Below are positions 10,746-24,391 of a stretch of DNA of 64,000 bases, one piece after another (positions within the stretch are counted from its first letter, which is position 1; every line of letters starts with the position of its first letter). The position numbers and the translations under genes were made by a program. The notes beneath the pieces are model-generated. The model did no database searches, was not told the origin of the DNA, and saw nothing but the letters and a program-made list of their open reading frames with translations. The DNA is from Dugong dugon (Eukaryota; Chordata; Mammalia; Sirenia; Dugongidae), in contig CM057462.1 in NCBI GenBank assembly GCA_030035585.1, positions 94,013,234 to 94,077,233 of the forward strand, written 5' to 3'.

Positions 10746-11654
10746 CATTATTATTTGTCGTGGCTGCTGAATTTTTGGGGGTGATTACGTGAAGTGCTAA
10801 GTTTAAAAAAGCAGTTTCAAAAATATTTAGCCATGCAGAATTGAAAAATCATTTTCCGTTATGTAATATTTTTACATATCTTTTCAATGTTTGCTTTTGC
10901 ATTACTTTTCCTGTCAGGGTGAATAACTGGAGTTCTTTTACATCATAGGCCTGTTTTTAGTAAAGTGCTTCAGTCTCCTAAATGATTTAGTTTGCATCTT
11001 TCTCCTTGAAAAGCCATCTGGTCACTTTTTCAGTCAAGTTTTTTCTTCGGAGCTCTGGAATGAATCCATTTGGCAAAGTGAAGAGCACAAGGGATGCCTA
11101 GTTCCAGTGTTCAGCTCTGAATTCCTTATGTTACCGGGCACGTGCTCTGCAGAGGATGTGCTGTTGAGTATGCTAAAGGTGACAGAATGTGGAAAGGTCA
11201 AGGAAGGAATTCTGGATGACAGATGACTCATCACCTTGGTCCATATGGCTGTGGAGAGGCATTCTGCAAATGGTGGGTGGAAACTAGTAGAGTGGATGCA
11301 AGCCAAGGGCGATGGTGAGTGCTCCATAGTTGGGTTGCTACATCCTTGCTAAAAAACAGTTTAGCACTACCTTGCCTTCACAGTGTACTTTCCAATTTGG
11401 TAACAAACACTCATTTGTGTGTGTTAATATGTATACATATGTGTTTTTTTCTCCTTTTCTTTCTCATTGTCTCTTTTTTTTCTTTAAAAGTTTAATGTGT
11501 CGATGAATGCTGAGAGCAGATTTTAAAAATCATTTTCTGTAATTTTTAAGACAGATATTCTACCATAGAATTATAGCATGAAATTTTGTCATAAATTTTG
11601 TTATGTTGCTGGAAGTGTTAGGGGCCATTGAGTTGATTCTGACTCATAGCAACC

Positions 11655-11927
11655 CTATGTACAACAGAACGAAACACTGCCCGGTCCTGTGCCATCCTCA
11701 CAGTCGTTGCTGTGTTTGAGTCCATTGTTGCAGCCACTATGGCAGTCCATCTCGTTGAGGGTCTTCTTCTTTTTTGCTGACCAAGCATGATGTCCTTCTC
11801 CAGGAACTAGTCCCTCCTGATAACATGTCCAAAGTATGTGAGATGAAGTCTTTCCATCCTTACTTCTGAGGAGCATTCTGGCTGTACTTCTTTCAAGACA
11901 GATTTGTTCATTCTTCTGGCAGTCCAT
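11655..11927 (-). pseudogene. RTE LINE C-terminal ORF fragment
   Basis: Antisense open segment with the conserved RTE tail region (CLERSTARMLLRSKDGKTSSHILWTC). It follows the reverse transcriptase in the element and ends near its 3' terminus. Matching non-coding copies occur at 37976-38268, 60832-61103 plus 61624-62533, and 63708-64000. Confidence 0.7.
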
Positions 11928-12136
11928 GGTATATTAAATATTCTTCGTCAGCACAATAATTCAAAGTCATTAGTTCTTCTTCGGTCTTCCTTATTCATTG
12001 TCCAGCTTTCACATACATACGAGGCAATTGAAAACACTATGGCTTGGGTCAGGCACACCTTAGTCCTCAAAGTGACATCTTTGCTTTTGAACACTTTAAA
12101 GAGGTCTTTTGCAGCAGATTTGCCCAATGCAATACA

Positions 12137-13212
12137 TCATTTGATTTCTTGACTGATGCTTTCATGGGCTTTGATTGTGGATCCAAGTAAAATGAAATCC
12201 TTGACAATTTCAGTATTTTCTCCATTTATCATGATACTGCTTTTTGGTCCAGTTGTGAGGATTTTTGTTTTATATAAGTTGAGGTGTAATCCATAGTGAA
12301 GGCTGTAGTGTTTGCTCTTCATCAGTAAGTGCTTCAAGTCCTCTTCACTTTCAGCAAGCAAGGTTGTGTCATCTGCATAATGCAGGTTGTTAATGACTCT
12401 TCCTCCTATCATGATGCCATGTACTTCTTCATATAGTCCAATTTATCAGATTATTTGCTCAGCATATAGATTAAATAAATATGGTGAAAGGATACACCCC
12501 TGATGCACCTTTCCTAATTTTAAACCATGCACAGTGTCCCTTTGTTCTGTTGGAACGACTGCCTCTTGGTCTATGTACAGGTTCCCCATCAGCAGGATTA
12601 AGTATTCTGGAACTCCCATTCTTTGCAGTGTTATCAATAATTTGGTATGATCCACACAGTCGAATGGCTTTGCATAGTCAATAAAACACAGGTAAACCTC
12701 TTTCTGGTATTCTCTTTCAGCCAAGATCCATCTGACATCAACCTCATTCCAAGTCCTATTCTGAATCCTGCTTGAACTTCTGGCAATTCCCTGTGGATGT
12801 ACTGCTGCAACCACTTTTGAATGATCTTCAGTAAAAGTTTACTTGCATGTGATATTAATGATATTGTTCAATAACTTTCTATATCCTGTTGGGTCACTTT
12901 TCTTTGGAATGGGCACAAATACGGATCTTTTCCAATCGGTTGGCCAAGTAGCTGTCTTCTAAATTTCTTGGCATAGACAAGTGAGTGCTTCCAGCATTAC
13001 ATCCATTTTTTGGAACATCTCAATTGGTATTCCGTCAGTTCCTGGAGCCTTGTTTTTTTTGCCAATGCCTTCAGTGCAGCTTGGACTTCTTCCTTCAATA
13101 CCATCAGTTCTTGATCATTTGCTACCTCCTGAAATAGTTGAACTTCGACCAATTCCTTTTGGTACAGTGACTCTGTATCACTTCCATCTTCTTTTGATAA
13201 CTTCTGCATCAT
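12137..13212 (-). pseudogene. RTE LINE reverse transcriptase, broken frame
   Basis: Three antisense open segments (12997-13212, 12446-12814, 12137-12412) read in order through the RTE polymerase. The two downstream ones are in the same frame, divided by a TGA at 12446-12448. Visible motifs are FIDYAKPFDCVDH (the AKPFD position is usually AFD), GKVHQGCILSPYLFNLYAE and NNLHYADDTTLLAESEEDL. The premature stops and frame changes make it inactive. Confidence 0.85.
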
Positions 13213-14841
13213 GTAATATTTTGCCCTTAGAATCCTTAGTATTGCAACTTGGGACTTGAAGTTTTTTCTTCAGTTCTTTCAGCTTGAGAAATGCTAAGCA
13301 TGTTCTTCCTTTTTGGTTGTCTAACACCATGTCTTTGCACATTTCACTGTAATACTTACTCTGTCTTCCCCAGCCACCCTTTGAAATTTTCTGTTCAGCT
13401 CTTTACTTCATCATTTCTTCCATTTGCTTTAGCTACTCTACATTCAAGAGCAAGTTTCAGAGTCTCTTCTGACATCCATTTTCTTTTCCTTCCGGTCTTT
13501 TTAATGACCTTTTGCTTTCTTCATGTGTTATATCCTTGATGTCATCCTACAACTCGTCTGGTCTTCAGTCATTAGTTTTCAGTGTGTCAAATCTATTCTT
13601 GAGATGGTCTCTAAATTCAGGTGGGATATAGTCAGGGTTGTACTTTGGCTCTCGTGGACTTGTTTTAATTTTCTTCAGCTTCAACTTGAACTTGCATATA
13701 AGCAGTTAATGGTCTGTTCCACAGTTAGCCTCTGGCCTTGTTCTTACAGATGATATTGAGCTTCTCCATTGTCTCTTTCCACAGATGTAGTCGACTGGAT
13801 TCCTGTGTATTCTATCTGGTGAGGTCTGTGTGTATAATCACAATTTATGTTGTTGAAAAAAGGTATTTGCAGTGAATAAGTCATTGGTCTTGCAAAATTC
13901 TGTCATATGATCTCTGGTGTGTTTTCTATCACCAAGGTCACGTTTTCTAACTACCAGTCCTTCTACTTTGTTTCCAACTTTTGAATTCCAATTACCAGTA
14001 ATTATCAATGCATCTTGATTGCATGTTTGGTCAATTTCAGACTGTAGAAGTTGGTAAAAATCTTTGATTTCTTCATCTTTGGCCTTGGTGGTTGGTGCAT
14101 AATTTGAATTATAGTTGTATTAACTGGTCTTCCTTGTAGATGTATGGATATTATTCTATCATTGACAGTGTCGTACTTCAGATAGATCTTGAAATATCCT
14201 TTTCAACGATGAATGTGACACCATTCCTCTTCAATTTATCATTCCTGGCATAGTGGAATTTATGATTGTCCTATTCAAAATGGCTGATACCAGTCCATTT
14301 CAGTTTAATGCCTTGTATATCGACCTCCATGCATTCCATTTCATTTTTGACAACTTCCAGTTTTCCTAGATTCATACTTCGTATGTTCCACATTCCGATT
14401 AGTAATGGATGTTTGCAGCTGTTTCTTCTCATTTTGGGTCATGCTACATCAGCAAATGAAGATCCCAAAAGCATGACTCCATCCACATCATTAATGTTGA
14501 CTCTACTTGGAGGAGGCACTTCCTCCCCATTCATATTTTGAGTGCCTTCCAATCTGAGGGGCTCATCTTCCAGCACTATATCAGACTATGTTCTGCTGCT
14601 GTTCATAATGTTTTCACTGGCCAGTTTTTTTAGAATAGATCACCAGGTCCTTCTTCCCAGTCTGTCTTAGTCTGGAGGCTCCACTGAAACCTTTTCACCA
14701 TGGGTGACCCTGCTGGTATTTTAAATACCGGCAGCATAGCTCCCAGCGTCACAGCAACACACAAGCCACCGCAGTATGACAAAATGACAGACAAGTGGTG
14801 GGAAATGTTGTTATAAAACCATATTTTATAACTTTAATAGA

Positions 14842-14894
14842 GAGGATCGCTATGAGTTGGAATCGACTCGACACCAATTTTTTTTTTTTTTTAA
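14842..14894 (+). mobile_element. Isolated SINE/RTE 3' tail fragment
   Basis: GGATCGCTATGAGTTGGAA and TCGACTCGAC followed by a long T-run, in sense orientation, directly beyond the 5' end of the antisense RTE LINE. Confidence 0.7.
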
Positions 14895-16778
14895 ATAGGG
14901 TATTTACTGCTTACTAGGTTAATCTTAAGATGAAACAGTAACTAGGGAACAATAATTAGCTGCTTTAAACAAGTGCATAGTCTTCACTTTTTCAAAGAGG
15001 GCCAGCAGTGAGGTGGGGCCAGTAGGGAAGTGTGTTAATAATAGTTTTTTTCATTTCTAAACTTGACTGCCAACCTGTGCATTTAAAGAGTAATTGGCAA
15101 GTTCTCCAACTCAGTCCTAATTTCTGTCCAGGTACCAAGATATAACACAGAATTGCCTGCCATATGATTTTAGTTGTAGGTATCAGGAAATATTTTAAAT
15201 TTGGTATCAATGTTTGGTTTCATAGAAAGGAGCCTTACATTTTGGAATTATAGCAGAATATAAGCCTTTTGTTGGAGATAAAGATATTTTAGAACTAGAG
15301 TCATCATTCAGTCCATGGTCTTATGTTCCATCTATTTCATCCTGAGCAGTGTTGACCACTAACTGATGCTTTCTGAAGGTCATTCTGAGATTCTTTTTTG
15401 CCAAAGTCAGAGCTGATTAACTGTGTGCAGTATTTGTGTGTATTTTTTTCCCCTAAGAGTTAAGTAATCTGAACTTTATACAAAGACCTGAGATATTCCA
15501 GGGTACATGTTCACTCAAAGCTCTTGGTAGCCAGTAAGAGGTGTATGGCTGGAAATTAAACTACAAATGCTGGAGCTAGAGTATTTTGTCCTAATTTTGT
15601 AAATGTGTTTTATCGCACAACTGATATATAACTGCTCTGACTTTATCACCTATATTTTTTCTTTTTGAATTAGACCTCTGAAAAGTATTATATCCCACTG
15701 GGCAACATATGTCTACAGAACAAAGGCGACTGTATCTTCTGAATCACATCTTTTAGGAAATGCCAAGGGCAATTTTTTTTTTTTCTGTTGCCCTTGTGAA
15801 TGTAGGGCATGCTTCACGAAGAAAACATATAATAGATTTGTTTAGAAGGTCACTGAAGAAATTCTATTTGGAAAAAAATGAATCAGGATTTGTGTGTTTG
15901 TGTATGTAAAAGGGTCATAGATTATCTTGCTCATTTGTATTCAGATGTTTAGTCCTGAAGAAGCATTGTCAGCTAACGTTTGTATCTTAGGTCATTGTTA
16001 AGGCAGTGATGTATGCTCTGATAGGCTGAATGGGAAGTTTGAAGCAGTTAGAGTGATTCCTAAAGGATGGAGTGTGGATATAGAAGTTTATGGAGCTCTA
16101 CTAGGGTACTATGTAGCAGGTAACATGCCTGCTGAGCACAGATTGAACACTTAAAAATCTTTGGTGCCTCATCAGGCAGCTCCTTGACACACTCGTAATT
16201 TGTCCCTCTTGCTGTAGCTCTGTTTATTCACCCAAAGTTTATTTTACATGCCTGGTATGTGTAATACACAATTAGGTCATGGGTTTCTAAAGGGAATAAA
16301 TTACAGGTATGACTAGCTTTGCACTGGAGCAGTGGTTGTGAGGAAACGAAGGAGGCATGTGTTACAGAGGGGTAGAGGTAGAATAAGCCCGTCAAGGAGC
16401 TCCTGATACAGAAAGCATAGAAGACATGTTTTCAGCCAACCGTGGTGCAGGTGGGGGGAGGGGAGGGGATCTGTATTCCAGGAGGTAAGTGGAATGGTTT
16501 TTGTAAGTGAGGATGGTATTCTTGGTGAAAACAATGGCCTAAACAAGGCTCGGTTTGTGTTTAGATTCGTCTTAGGGCCACAATCCTAGCTACCCTATTC
16601 ATGCCTTAGGCAGTATAAATATATGTTTTTGTGAAGACTGACCAATCATTTCTTTGTGCATCTAAAATTTTGATTTGAGGAGAGAATTTGGGAAGTAGCC
16701 CTTAAATCATTTTCTTTGTGAGCGTATTACTTTTTGAGAGGGTCCTTTGAGGGTAGAGTTTGATTAAGGTATTTGCTT

Positions 16779-16984
16779 CCCTGGTGGTGCAGTGGTCAAG
16801 TGCTCAGTTGCTAACCAAAAGGTCAACAGTTCAAACCCACCAGCTGCTTTGTGGGAGAAAGATGTGGCAGTCTGCTTCTGTAAAGATTTATAGCCTCAGA
16901 AACCTCATGGGGTAGTTTTGCTTTGTCCTACAGGGTTGCTATGAGTTGGAATTGACTTGATGGCCATGGGTTTAGGTGTTTTTT
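16779..16984 (+). mobile_element. AfroSINE, 9-bp target duplication
   Basis: TATTTGCTT flanks it at 16770-16778 and 16985-16993. Head CCTGGTGGTGCAGTGGTC and body AAGATGTGGCAGTCTGC. Confidence 0.92.
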
Positions 16985-17639
16985 TATTTGCTTACTATAT
17001 GCTTGGTTTTTGTGAAGGATCAACACCTATTTGTTGGGTTACATTGATTTTAAAAATTCTTTTTGTAGCTATATAGCCATAATAGTGTTCCCTGAAATGA
17101 TGTATTTTTAACTTTGTGTTTTAAAACAAACTTAACATTTTTTTTAAATCATCTTTTTGGAAGAAAGAATTATAAAACCTAAGATTTGTGTTTAATTATA
17201 CTTCCAGATATGATTATTAAGTATTTGGATATTCTTCAGTGAAAAGATTTGTAGACGTATAATTCATTTCAGGTTGAAGTAGTATCTTGATTGAGAACAC
17301 ATGACTTCACCAGGGGAAGATGGGCAACAAGAAGAATTAGTGTCTGTATCTACTTTAAGTTTAAAGACCAGGAAAAAGTTTTCTAAACAGCAATATTGGT
17401 TGAGTTACTCAGGAAGAAAGATCATTACTCATTGGGGTTAGGCTGTGAAGACACATTTTGGTGACAACTGACCTGCCATTTCTGCACTTTCGTGTCTCAT
17501 GGTATTCATTATCTAAAGCACATAGCCTGTTCAGACTTTATATCTAGCTGACTTCATTAAAACTATTGTCACCCCTTTATTAATAGCCTCTGGTGATTGA
17601 GTGAATTTCTTTTGGCTCTATGTACTCGTTAATGTTTCC

Positions 17640-18060
17640 TACAACTAAGTATTTATTGGGCACTAAGTCTGTACCAGGCACTGTCCAGACACAAGGGTAG
17701 AGCAGCAAACAGGGCAGATGGGACCTGGTCCTCATGATGTTTGGAATCTAGTGGTGATTCAGCCTTTGTGGTGCTCTGGGTGTTGAGAGTCAGCTTAGAT
17801 TTCTTTGGTTCAAATCCAAACCCAAAGAACTTGGTTTCTATCCTCTCTCGATGGTCAGGGAATTATATTAGAAAGGCTTTCTGAAGAAGGTGACGCCAAG
17901 AGCTAGATTTTGAAGGTAGGGATGAAGCACATTCTAGATGGAGGGGATGTCATGTGCAAAAGGTATAGAGGCATGAAAGAACATGGTGTGCTCTGGAAAC
18001 CACAAATAGTTGGATAATGCTAGAGCAGAACATATGGGCAGATGAGTCTAGAAAAGAGGG
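17640..18060 (+). repeat. Copy of the old dispersed repeat
   Basis: TTATTGGGCACTAAGTCTG ... GGTCCTCATGATGTTTGGAA ... AGCTAGATTTTGAAGG; same segment order as at 25560. Confidence 0.5.
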
Positions 18061-19865
18061 CGGGGGAAAAAGTTAAACACTTTATGAAATTCAAAAACAG
18101 GAAGTTACAAAAACATCAAATTTAATATTAAAAATAAATTAGAAGCAAGTTAAAAATAACGTTTAAAACTTTGAGTGCGAAAGAGTAAATAAATTATTTT
18201 TAAACTTTCTTTCCAACTAACATTTAAAAATTAACTGGATTTTAAAAATTTTAAATTTACAAATACTTTAGACATTAAACCATAGTTTTTCTGTATTTGG
18301 GCATGTCTTGTCATACTTTCCGATGAACCTAGCCTATTTGCTACTGTTTGTTACTTAATTAGAAGTCTGTAAAGTAAGGCGGCACAGGATGAAACTATCA
18401 TCAAATCCTAATTTTAGACACTAGAAAACCCTGCTCCTTCATTCGTGAAACAGGCATCTTGGGAATTGGATGGATTACAAAAATCCATTGTAAAACTTCA
18501 TCCAAAGTGTATGAACTAGACTTTGTTAGCTTAATACTAAAATAATAACCGTGCACTTACTATTCAACAGCACTGTGTTAAGAAGATATTAATGTGGTTA
18601 AAAAAAAGCATGGAATTGTGAGTTAGACCTGAATATCAGTTACTTATTAACTGAGTGCCTAGTGTAAGCAAGCACAGTTACTTCTGTAGGAATCACATCC
18701 ATAAAATAGGAGTATTTATGGCATTGGTTTGCAAAGATTGCTTAATGACTGTAAAACTCTGAGTGGTATTCTGACACATAGTAGGTAGTCAAATGGAATA
18801 CATGTGCTCTTGTTGTTATTATTATCATATTATTATTGATGCTAAGCTCAAATATGTAAATATCCTGATGCTGAATACAGATGTTAGAACTTAACATTTC
18901 AATAATAAACTGGATTCTAATAAATAAGCATCTTATTAACCCCTCATTATGTGCACTTGAGGGAAGCATTAACTAAACATCACTCAAACACTTGTCTTCC
19001 ATTGAACCTTACCTAGTAATACAACAAGACAGTATAAAACTGTCCTATCACTAATAAAAGCATCCAGGTTTAGGAGAGATGAGCATGTTGATTAGCGCTA
19101 AACGGAGAACAAGATGTGGAAAAATTGCAGGGCATGTGATTTTATCTTTTTCCATTGCTCTTATAAAAATGATATATGATCACTGTAAAACATTCAAGCA
19201 ATATGGAAAAATGTAAAGAAAGGCAATACATCACTTAAAATCCTACCAGGCAGAAATAACCATGGTTAACAATTGAAAACAACCATCATTCTAGATTCCT
19301 CTCCATGCACAGTATGCAGATAGAAATGTATAAGAGTGTCATCGTACTTTACATGCTTTGAAATAGTATTTAATTCTACTCAAATTTAACAATAAAACTG
19401 AAGGAATTATTGCTGAACTTCAGGTAAATCTTTTTTCATCACCAGAGATATAAATTCTTATGGGAACTCTTTAAGATTATAAAAGCCATTGAGAGATGGA
19501 TGAATTTGTTTTAAAAAATTCACGTTTCAAATTTAGGCAGGTAGTATCTCTCTACAGTGAATAGTAGGAGGATTATACTTATGTTCCCCCTCCCTCTTTT
19601 TTCATTCCAATTTTTTGTTGATTTTTATTAAAATTCATTATGATTTTCTTCTGTAACAGAAATTCCCCAGTTTTGTTGTCTTACATTTAAAAACTAAATG
19701 AATATTGTGCCCTTGTTCTCTTACCCCTCTGTTCATCTTATTTTGATTTATCTCTTTGTTTTATCTCTGTGAATATGCTAGAAATAATTGAATTGTATAC
19801 TTTAAATGAATGACTTGTGTGGTATGTGAATTATGTCTTAATTAAGCTACACTATTTTTTAACAT

Positions 19866-20171
19866 GAGGGCAGCAGTGATTCAGTGGTAAAATTCTCACC
19901 TTCTGTGCAAGAGACCCTAGTTGGATTTCCAGCCAAAGCACCTCAAGCACAGCCACCTCTCATCTGTCAGGGGAGGCTCATATGTTCCTGTGATGCTGAA
20001 CAGGTTTCAGTGGAGCTTTTAGACTGAGACAGACTAGGAAGAAAGGCCTGGAGATGTACTTTCAAAAATCAGCCAGTGAAAACCTTATGGATAACAATGG
20101 TCTGATCTTCTGCATGGAGTTGCCATGAGTTGGGGGCCACTTCAGTGGCAGCTAACAATAACAACAACAAC
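19866..20171 (+). mobile_element. tRNA-Gly-headed SINE
   Basis: Head CAGTGATTCAGTGGTAAAAT, body GAACAGGTTTCAGTGGAGC and tail AACAATAACAACAACAAC. Confidence 0.87.
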
Positions 20172-20223
20172 TTTTTAAAACTTTTTCATTCATCACTTGG
20201 TTGACTGGATTTTGTTGGATACT

Positions 20224-20273
20224 TTTCCTTCCTTCCTTCCTCTTCCTTCCTCCCTCCCTTCCCTCCTCCCTGT
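20224..20273. repeat. TTCC/TCCC pyrimidine microsatellite
   Basis: Nearly pure CT tract of TTCC and TCCC units just after a tRNA-Gly SINE. Confidence 0.9.
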
Positions 20274-20849
20274 GTATTCTGAGTTTTCTTCTTCTTTGAG
20301 AATGCCTCCTATTGTCAAACATTTAGCTAACTGTGATATTCTTGAGTGGCCCTTTTGTCTTTTCATAACTTTACAGCCATTTTTTTATTTTCCTCTGGCC
20401 TGGATTATTGCAGTGTAGGAGCCTAAGGCCCGTCTGACTTTTCCCCCTTTGGAAGATCTTTTTTGAATCCCTGTGTTGGGTTCCTGAAGAATTATTTCTT
20501 CATACTTAAAGTAAATAGACCATCTCAATGTTGATTTTTTTTTTTTTTCCTGTATATTGTGTATTCTTTTGACCTGTAATTCAGTTCTTTTATTTCAGGG
20601 ATGTTTTACTGTGTTTTATCTTTTCTTGCCCATTTGTTCAGTTTCTCTGTTTCAAGAATACCAGTTATATTGGACATTCTTTCCCTTCATCATAGTTTCT
20701 TTAAATATTTCTTGCTTCTGTATTTCCTTCCGCCTTCAGGCATGTTCATACTTGTTATCTTGAGGGCAGGGGAGAGCAAAACTTAGTTTATAATTCCCTA
20801 ACTGTTTCATAATTTATTTACCTGTATGTGCCATGCGCACTCGTGTTAT

Positions 20850-21165
20850 GGGGCCTTACTTTTCCCTCTACCTGCTATGCTCTGTCTAGAGAACGCTATG
20901 TGATTCAGAGCTCTACTCAAATATCCCCTCCTCAGAGGCTCTTTCCTGCACTACCCTATCTGTCCACATCACTCTTTTTTCTTACCTTATAGTCATGTGA
21001 CGTTACTTATTTATCAGCATATTTGATTGTTCACTCCTCCCTGCAACTCCCACCCATAATATAGGCCCCAGGAAGCAGAGATTATGTCCCTTTTGTTTAT
21101 ACCTGTATTGCCAGTACCTACAACAGAGCTTAACACATAGTAAAGGCTTATAAATATATGTCCAA
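20850..21165 (+). repeat. L2 LINE 3' end
   Basis: CTCTACTCAAATATCCCCTC ... GGCCCCAGGAAGCAGAGATT ... CTTAACACATAGTAAAGGC, a typical L2 3' end. Confidence 0.8.
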
Positions 21166-22719
21166 TGATAGAGAGGTTTCATTTGCAGCCCACAGCTGAG
21201 CCTAGGTAGGGCATACTTGGCCCCTGTTGTTTTCTTTGGGGCAGACATACAGGCCTATGGTGAAATCATTTACAGATTCCTTTTTTTCTTAATTGAGACA
21301 GTGGGACCGATTTCTCTCCAATATGTTTATGAAGATTTACATTCAAAGAGCAAACAAGCAGGATTCTCAAACAGAAGAGCCTTTAAGCAGGGAGTGTGCA
21401 GATGACAACTCCTTCCTCAATGCAGCATGATCTTCCCTTACAGGGAAAAGGGCTCGGTGACTTTAGTATAACTTGTTTAAGAACAAGAATTATAAGCTAA
21501 TAGTTTCACGTGTGCCTTTGAAAAGAAAAAAAAATCATCGGGCTGATACCAGAGGATCTCAATGCCATTTGGGAATTTTCCCAAGAATTTCTACCTATGG
21601 AATTCATATTTTATTTCACTAAGCCACTTTGCAGAGGCACACTTGTGGTTTAAAACCAAAATTTTGGAGTTATCTATCTCTGTTTATCAGTGAAAGACCC
21701 AAGTAGTGATGATAGCATATCTAAATTTCTAAGTCATTTTCTACTAACCTGTAAGCTTCTTGAGGACAGGAGCAGTTATTACAAATCTCTTAAACTTTAG
21801 GATATATACTAGAGTAGTTCCAAGTATCCTAGGACGCTTTCAGTGAACAGGAAGTGGGTCCCAGAACTCTCAACACAATGGGAAATGTAGAACTCCCAAA
21901 GTGATGTATCCAAAAACCTCTGTTTTCCAACATCTGGAACACAGCTGCTGCTTATTCTTTTCACCATTTGTTGAAAAAGAAATGAAATGGAATATAGAGG
22001 TTTTAGATACATGTACAAACAAACATTGTTTAAACCAATAAGATAATTATAAGAAATGAATGGAAAAAGGTCTTTATAAAAAACAGGTTTTTATGGTGAT
22101 TTATTTTCACTTGCTACTACTAAGGCTTCTAGCTGGTTTTGTGAATGGTTTGAACTCCTCAGGGTTAGGGAAGACCGTGAAGGAATAACTGCTTGCTTTT
22201 GACACGAGTTTTTCGTTCAGTGATTAATTCTGGTGAACAACAACTTGTGTTTGTAATTTGCTTCTTGCTTTCCTAACAACTGGGAAGAACTGGGTGGTTA
22301 GAAGTAACCATGTTGGCTCCAGATCTTCATGGAGGTAGGAAAGGGGGCTGATGTTGCATGGCCTTTTTACAACCTGCCAACATGAGGAGGGTATTGAAAG
22401 TCGCCCTTCAGTACTGCCTTTTTACTTCCATCAAGGGTTGCTTTTCTGCCTTGGAATGTGGTGGTGACTCTGGCTCCATGCCCTCTGGAGTGAATGCACT
22501 CCAAATTAGAAAAACAGAAGCGTTCTAGTTCCCTGTTCCTCTCCGCTGCCTCAACTTGTTGCTGTGGCACCTCCCCTTCAGTTTCCCTCCCTCAGGCTGT
22601 TGGCATGGCTGGAGGCAGCAGGTGCCAAGGCCCCATGGCCAGCACTGCTGGGAGCACAGCAGTCAAGAATTGAGCGATACCTCACTACACCTAGTGAGCC
22701 TCTTTTGGAGTTTTAAAAA

Positions 22720-23146
22720 ACACCACCCACCTGTCAGTTTGTTGTGCTGTGGCAACTTGCATATTGCTATGACACTAGAAGCTATGCTACTGGTATTAAA
22801 AATATCAAGAGTGTTACCCATGGTGGAGGACGGGTTTCAGTGGAGCTTCCAGACTGAGACAGACTAGGAACAAAGCCCTGATGATCTACTTCTGAAAACT
22901 AGCTAATGAAAACCTTACGGATCACAATAGAACTAGAGGAGGACAACATGTTTGGTAAAACGTGGAGGGCCAATTAGGCTGTGGGAGGCCCTTGGTGAGA
23001 CGGATTAGTACAATAGCCGAAACAATGGACTTGAATATGCCAGTGATTGTGAGGATGACACAGGACTAGGAAGAATTTTGTTCTGTCATACATAAGGTCA
23101 CCATGAATTGGAGTGGACTCAATGGCAGCTAATAACAACAACAAAA
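22720..23146 (+). mobile_element. Internally deleted RTE element (5' end joined to 3' end)
   Basis: The left ~215 nt (ACCCACCTGTCAGTTTGTTG ... TACCCATGGTGG ... GTTTCAGTGGAGCTTCC) match the 5' region of the RTE at 11609-14802, read on its own strand. From about 22935 the sequence jumps to the RTE 3' region (ACATGTTTGGTAAAAC ... GATTGTGAGGATGACACAGG ... TTGTTCTGTCATACATAAGG) and ends in the shared AACAACAACA tail. All coding sequence is absent. No tRNA head is seen. Confidence 0.8.
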
Positions 23147-24391
23147 CAGAACCTGTAGGTATGATAATTAGTGATACAGCACGACAGATTCTGTGAGAAA
23201 TTTAACTGTATAAAGCTTCAGCCTGTAATCTGGATTGGCTGTTTGAATGAACAGGCAGAGCAGCTTTTCTAGGCCTGGTTAGGGAATGAGGGTTAGGGAT
23301 AGCCTTTGATAAATGATAAAGCTACTTCGGAAGCATGAGATAGGTATTCCATACTCCTGATGAGAAACCATGCAATGGAACAGTCTCATATCTGTAGCTA
23401 AAGGGAGGAAAGCAAGCTTTCTGTGCTTAAGTATGATCCTTATTTTACTTTAGCTATTGGGTTTTCTGGCATATTTAACAATTAATAGAATATATTGACT
23501 TGGAATAGGCTATCTAATTAAGGAAGCTGAAATACTGCTAGTTACTTATTTAGAAAGCATGTCTTTGAGGGTTACTTGTATTAGAGATAAAAGCATACCA
23601 CAGCTTTGTTGTAATTCTTTCTAAATGGAAAAATTATTAATGCTGCCACCTGTTGACAAAATTTGAGTGTGCATGTAGTCCACTTGGTCAGTAATGAGTA
23701 CCCACAGAGAATCTGAGAGTATCCTGGGCACTTCAGTAATAAATACGGCTAACAAAAACAACATCGATCAGCCTTCAAGAAGCTCGCAATTCTAATAGAG
23801 GCTACGAGGAGACATGTTTAAAGAGGAATACCTGTCCACAGCTAGACTGGCACGTTTTCCTTTGATCCAGTAATGTTATCAGTAGGCTGCCGGGTCTAAA
23901 CTTCATTAAGAGAAGATAATTGCTTAGTCAGAATGCATTTAAATACTTCACGGTTTTCATGTTTGGAATGGCTGTTCTTATTTACAGACATAGATTTTCT
24001 GTTACAAAGATTTCTGTGGATCATGTTTTAATATGCTATACCTCTGCTGCTCGCTTCCTTTCAAGTGCCAATATCTTAATTCAGAGTACTGGGGAATTGA
24101 ATCTCATACCAAGAGTTGATCTCTAGGAGGGAACTTGGATCTGTGGATGTCAATTGTTAACTAAATCTGTTTGAGAGCAAAATATCCACATTTTCCCCCC
24201 AAAGTAAATATGAGCATCTCACATCTTGACACATGGACATTCTTACTTGATAAGTCTCAGCTAGTCTATATACTGTGCTCCTCTAAAAATAAAAACAAAA
24301 CAAAACTTGTTGCTATCGAGTTGATTCATGTGTTCATTTAAAAAACAGATAATGGCACAGCATGAAACAAAATATGTATAGCTGGGTAATG

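Larger units (their letters stand above)
11609..14802 (-). mobile_element. Near-full-length RTE-type LINE, decayed
   Basis: About 3.2 kb, the usual length of RTE elements. The 3' end is on the left (GGGCCATTGAGTTGATTCTG...ACAACAGAACGAAACACTG) and the 5' end on the right (reverse of CCACCACTTGTCTGTC...). Antisense frames give a reverse transcriptase with motif A (FIDYAKPFD), motif B (HQGCILSPYLFN) and the YADD catalytic box (12368-12379), and a C-terminal piece at 11655-11927. The upstream 13500-14500 would hold the endonuclease, broken by frameshifts. The 3' terminal 60-200 nt recur as SINE tails across the window. The family is RTE (BovB-related clade); the afrotherian assignment is from recall. 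Confidence 0.88.

Noticed and set aside
12481..13753. Several sense-strand open frames of 60-92 codons
   Set aside because: Shadows of the antisense RTE coding region.
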